Assembly (NCBI GenBank): GCA_003252535.1
Contig: QKDN01000054.1
Coordinates: 1-64,000, forward strand
From: Campylobacterota bacterium
Lineage (GTDB): Bacteria > Campylobacterota > Campylobacteria > Campylobacterales > Sulfurovaceae
Length of the DNA stretch: 64,000 bases
Direction: 5' to 3'
The position numbers and the translations under genes were made by a program. Below are positions 63,441-64,000 of the stretch, in pieces; position 1 is the first letter of the stretch; each line of letters begins with the position of its first letter. Under the pieces are notes generated by a model. The model was given only the letters and a program-made list of their open reading frames with translations. It did not search any database and was not told where the DNA came from.

Positions 63441-64000
63441 TGAACCCCTGGTTGCAACCGACACCGCTCAAGAGGATATTGTTTTTTGTCATTGCAGACC
63501 TGATCCTCTCACTGGCGACCTTCTACCTCTCCTACGATCTGCGGTTCAATTACGATATCCCGTCGAATTTCCTCGAAGGATTCTGGGTCTTTTTCGCCCT
63601 CCTGGTCACGCTCAAGATCGGGGCACTCTACCTCTACAAGGTCTATTTTGCCGTATGGCGGTTCTTCGCCCTCAGTGAAGCACGAAGCATCGTCGCGGCC
63701 CATGTGCTCGCCTATACGATCTTTGCGCTCGTTTACCATCTGTTCCGTGACTCTTTCGACAGTTTTCCGCGGAGCGTCCTGATCATCGACTTCTTTATCT
63801 CCCTCTTTGCCCTCGGGCTGCTGCGGATGTCCAAGAGGCTGATCATCGAGCGCAACAGGCGAAGCAGGGTCAACCCTACGCTGATCATCGGTATCGGGAC
63901 CCATACCGCCTCGACGATCAGACACGCTCTCAGCGGTGAAATAGACTATTACCCAGTCGCTATCCTCGCTGCCGACAGGAACCGACACGCGGTCAACAGC
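63440..64000 (+). CDS. pglF: PglF UDP-GlcNAc 4,6-dehydratase, N-terminal part (runs off the window)
   Basis: The first 187 residues of a membrane-bound NAD-dependent dehydratase that makes UDP-4-keto-6-deoxy-GlcNAc, the first step to bacillosamine. About four membrane helices are seen (starting at residues 12, 43, 78 and 103). The segments FAVWRFFALSEAR and FPRSVLIIDFFISL match the N-terminal domain of C. jejuni PglF. The catalytic short-chain dehydrogenase domain lies beyond the right edge. The ATG at 63440 overlaps the pglE stop (TGATG). Confidence 0.9.
   Translation, partial: MNPWLQPTPLKRILFFVIADLILSLATFYLSYDLRFNYDIPSNFLEGFWVFFALLVTLKIGALYLYKVYFAVWRFFALSEARSIVAAHVLAYTIFALVYHLFRDSFDSFPRSVLIIDFFISLFALGLLRMSKRLIIERNRRSRVNPTLIIGIGTHTASTIRHALSGEIDYYPVAILAADRNRHAVNS

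Noticed and set aside
1-64000. tRNA, rRNA, tmRNA and a replication origin
   Set aside because: I scanned the intergenic gaps and saw no cloverleaf with a TTCGA-type arm, no rRNA segments and no DnaA-box cluster.

Overview
The window comes from a member of the Campylobacterota (formerly Epsilonproteobacteria), probably a free-living Sulfurovum/Sulfurimonas-like organism. Four things point there: a single-subunit oligosaccharyltransferase pgl locus in the Campylobacter style, an HP0268-family small protein followed by miaB and a DUF374 acyltransferase as in Helicobacter, a bioF/PBP1A neighbourhood, and many TTG/GTG starts with short AAGGA ribosome sites. Most genes are GC-rich for the phylum, with an AT-rich patch inside the glycosylation locus.

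Layout. 1-8250: tail of an IS110-type transposase, then rpsB (reading frame broken in this sequence) and tsf, a LolD-like ATPase, a 46-residue membrane protein, bioF, an OppD-like ATPase, PBP1A and a cation/proton antiporter. 8418-13104: a large RCC1/VCBS-repeat surface lipoprotein converging on a four-CBS diguanylate cyclase. 13632-23135: a strongly codon-biased beta-helix lipoprotein followed by one long TonB operon (DUF3450, TtpC-like, ExbB, ExbD, TonB, TPR, TonB-dependent receptor). 23150-28030: accessory DNA with a type IIG restriction-modification enzyme and a REP-associated transposase (RAYT) bracketed by REPIN-type repeats. 28039-41786: housekeeping genes (rsfS, nadD, gap-pgk-tpiA, a porin, a peptide permease, nusA, HP0268-like, miaB, DUF374, Xer recombinase, SurA-like chaperone) plus two exported proteins of unknown function.

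41970-64000 is a protein N-glycosylation locus, open at the right edge: UDP-HexNAc dehydrogenase, UDP-GlcNAc 2-epimerase, PglK flippase, three family-2 and two family-4 glycosyltransferases, two methyltransferases, a decayed nucleotidyltransferase, an AsnB-type amidotransferase, PglB, PglC, and PglD/PglE/PglF for UDP-bacillosamine-type sugars. Expected flow: PglF, PglE and PglD make the first UDP-sugar, PglC loads it on undecaprenyl phosphate, PglA and the other transferases extend it, PglK flips it and PglB transfers it to D/E-X-N-X-S/T sites in the periplasm. Two lipoproteins in this same window carry such sites in the linker just after the acylated cysteine.

The most unusual part is a compact five-gene acyl-building module (acyl carrier protein, two KAS III-type synthases, a Rieske oxygenase, a short-chain dehydrogenase) inserted between pglC and a divergent pglD. 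I infer that it makes a non-acetyl, probably hydroxylated, acyl group that decorates the N-glycan, most likely at the bacillosamine amine. Other points for a second look are the broken rpsB, a swapped target-recognition domain in the type IIG enzyme, the RAYT/REPIN set with covarying stems, and a likely leaderless permease gene.
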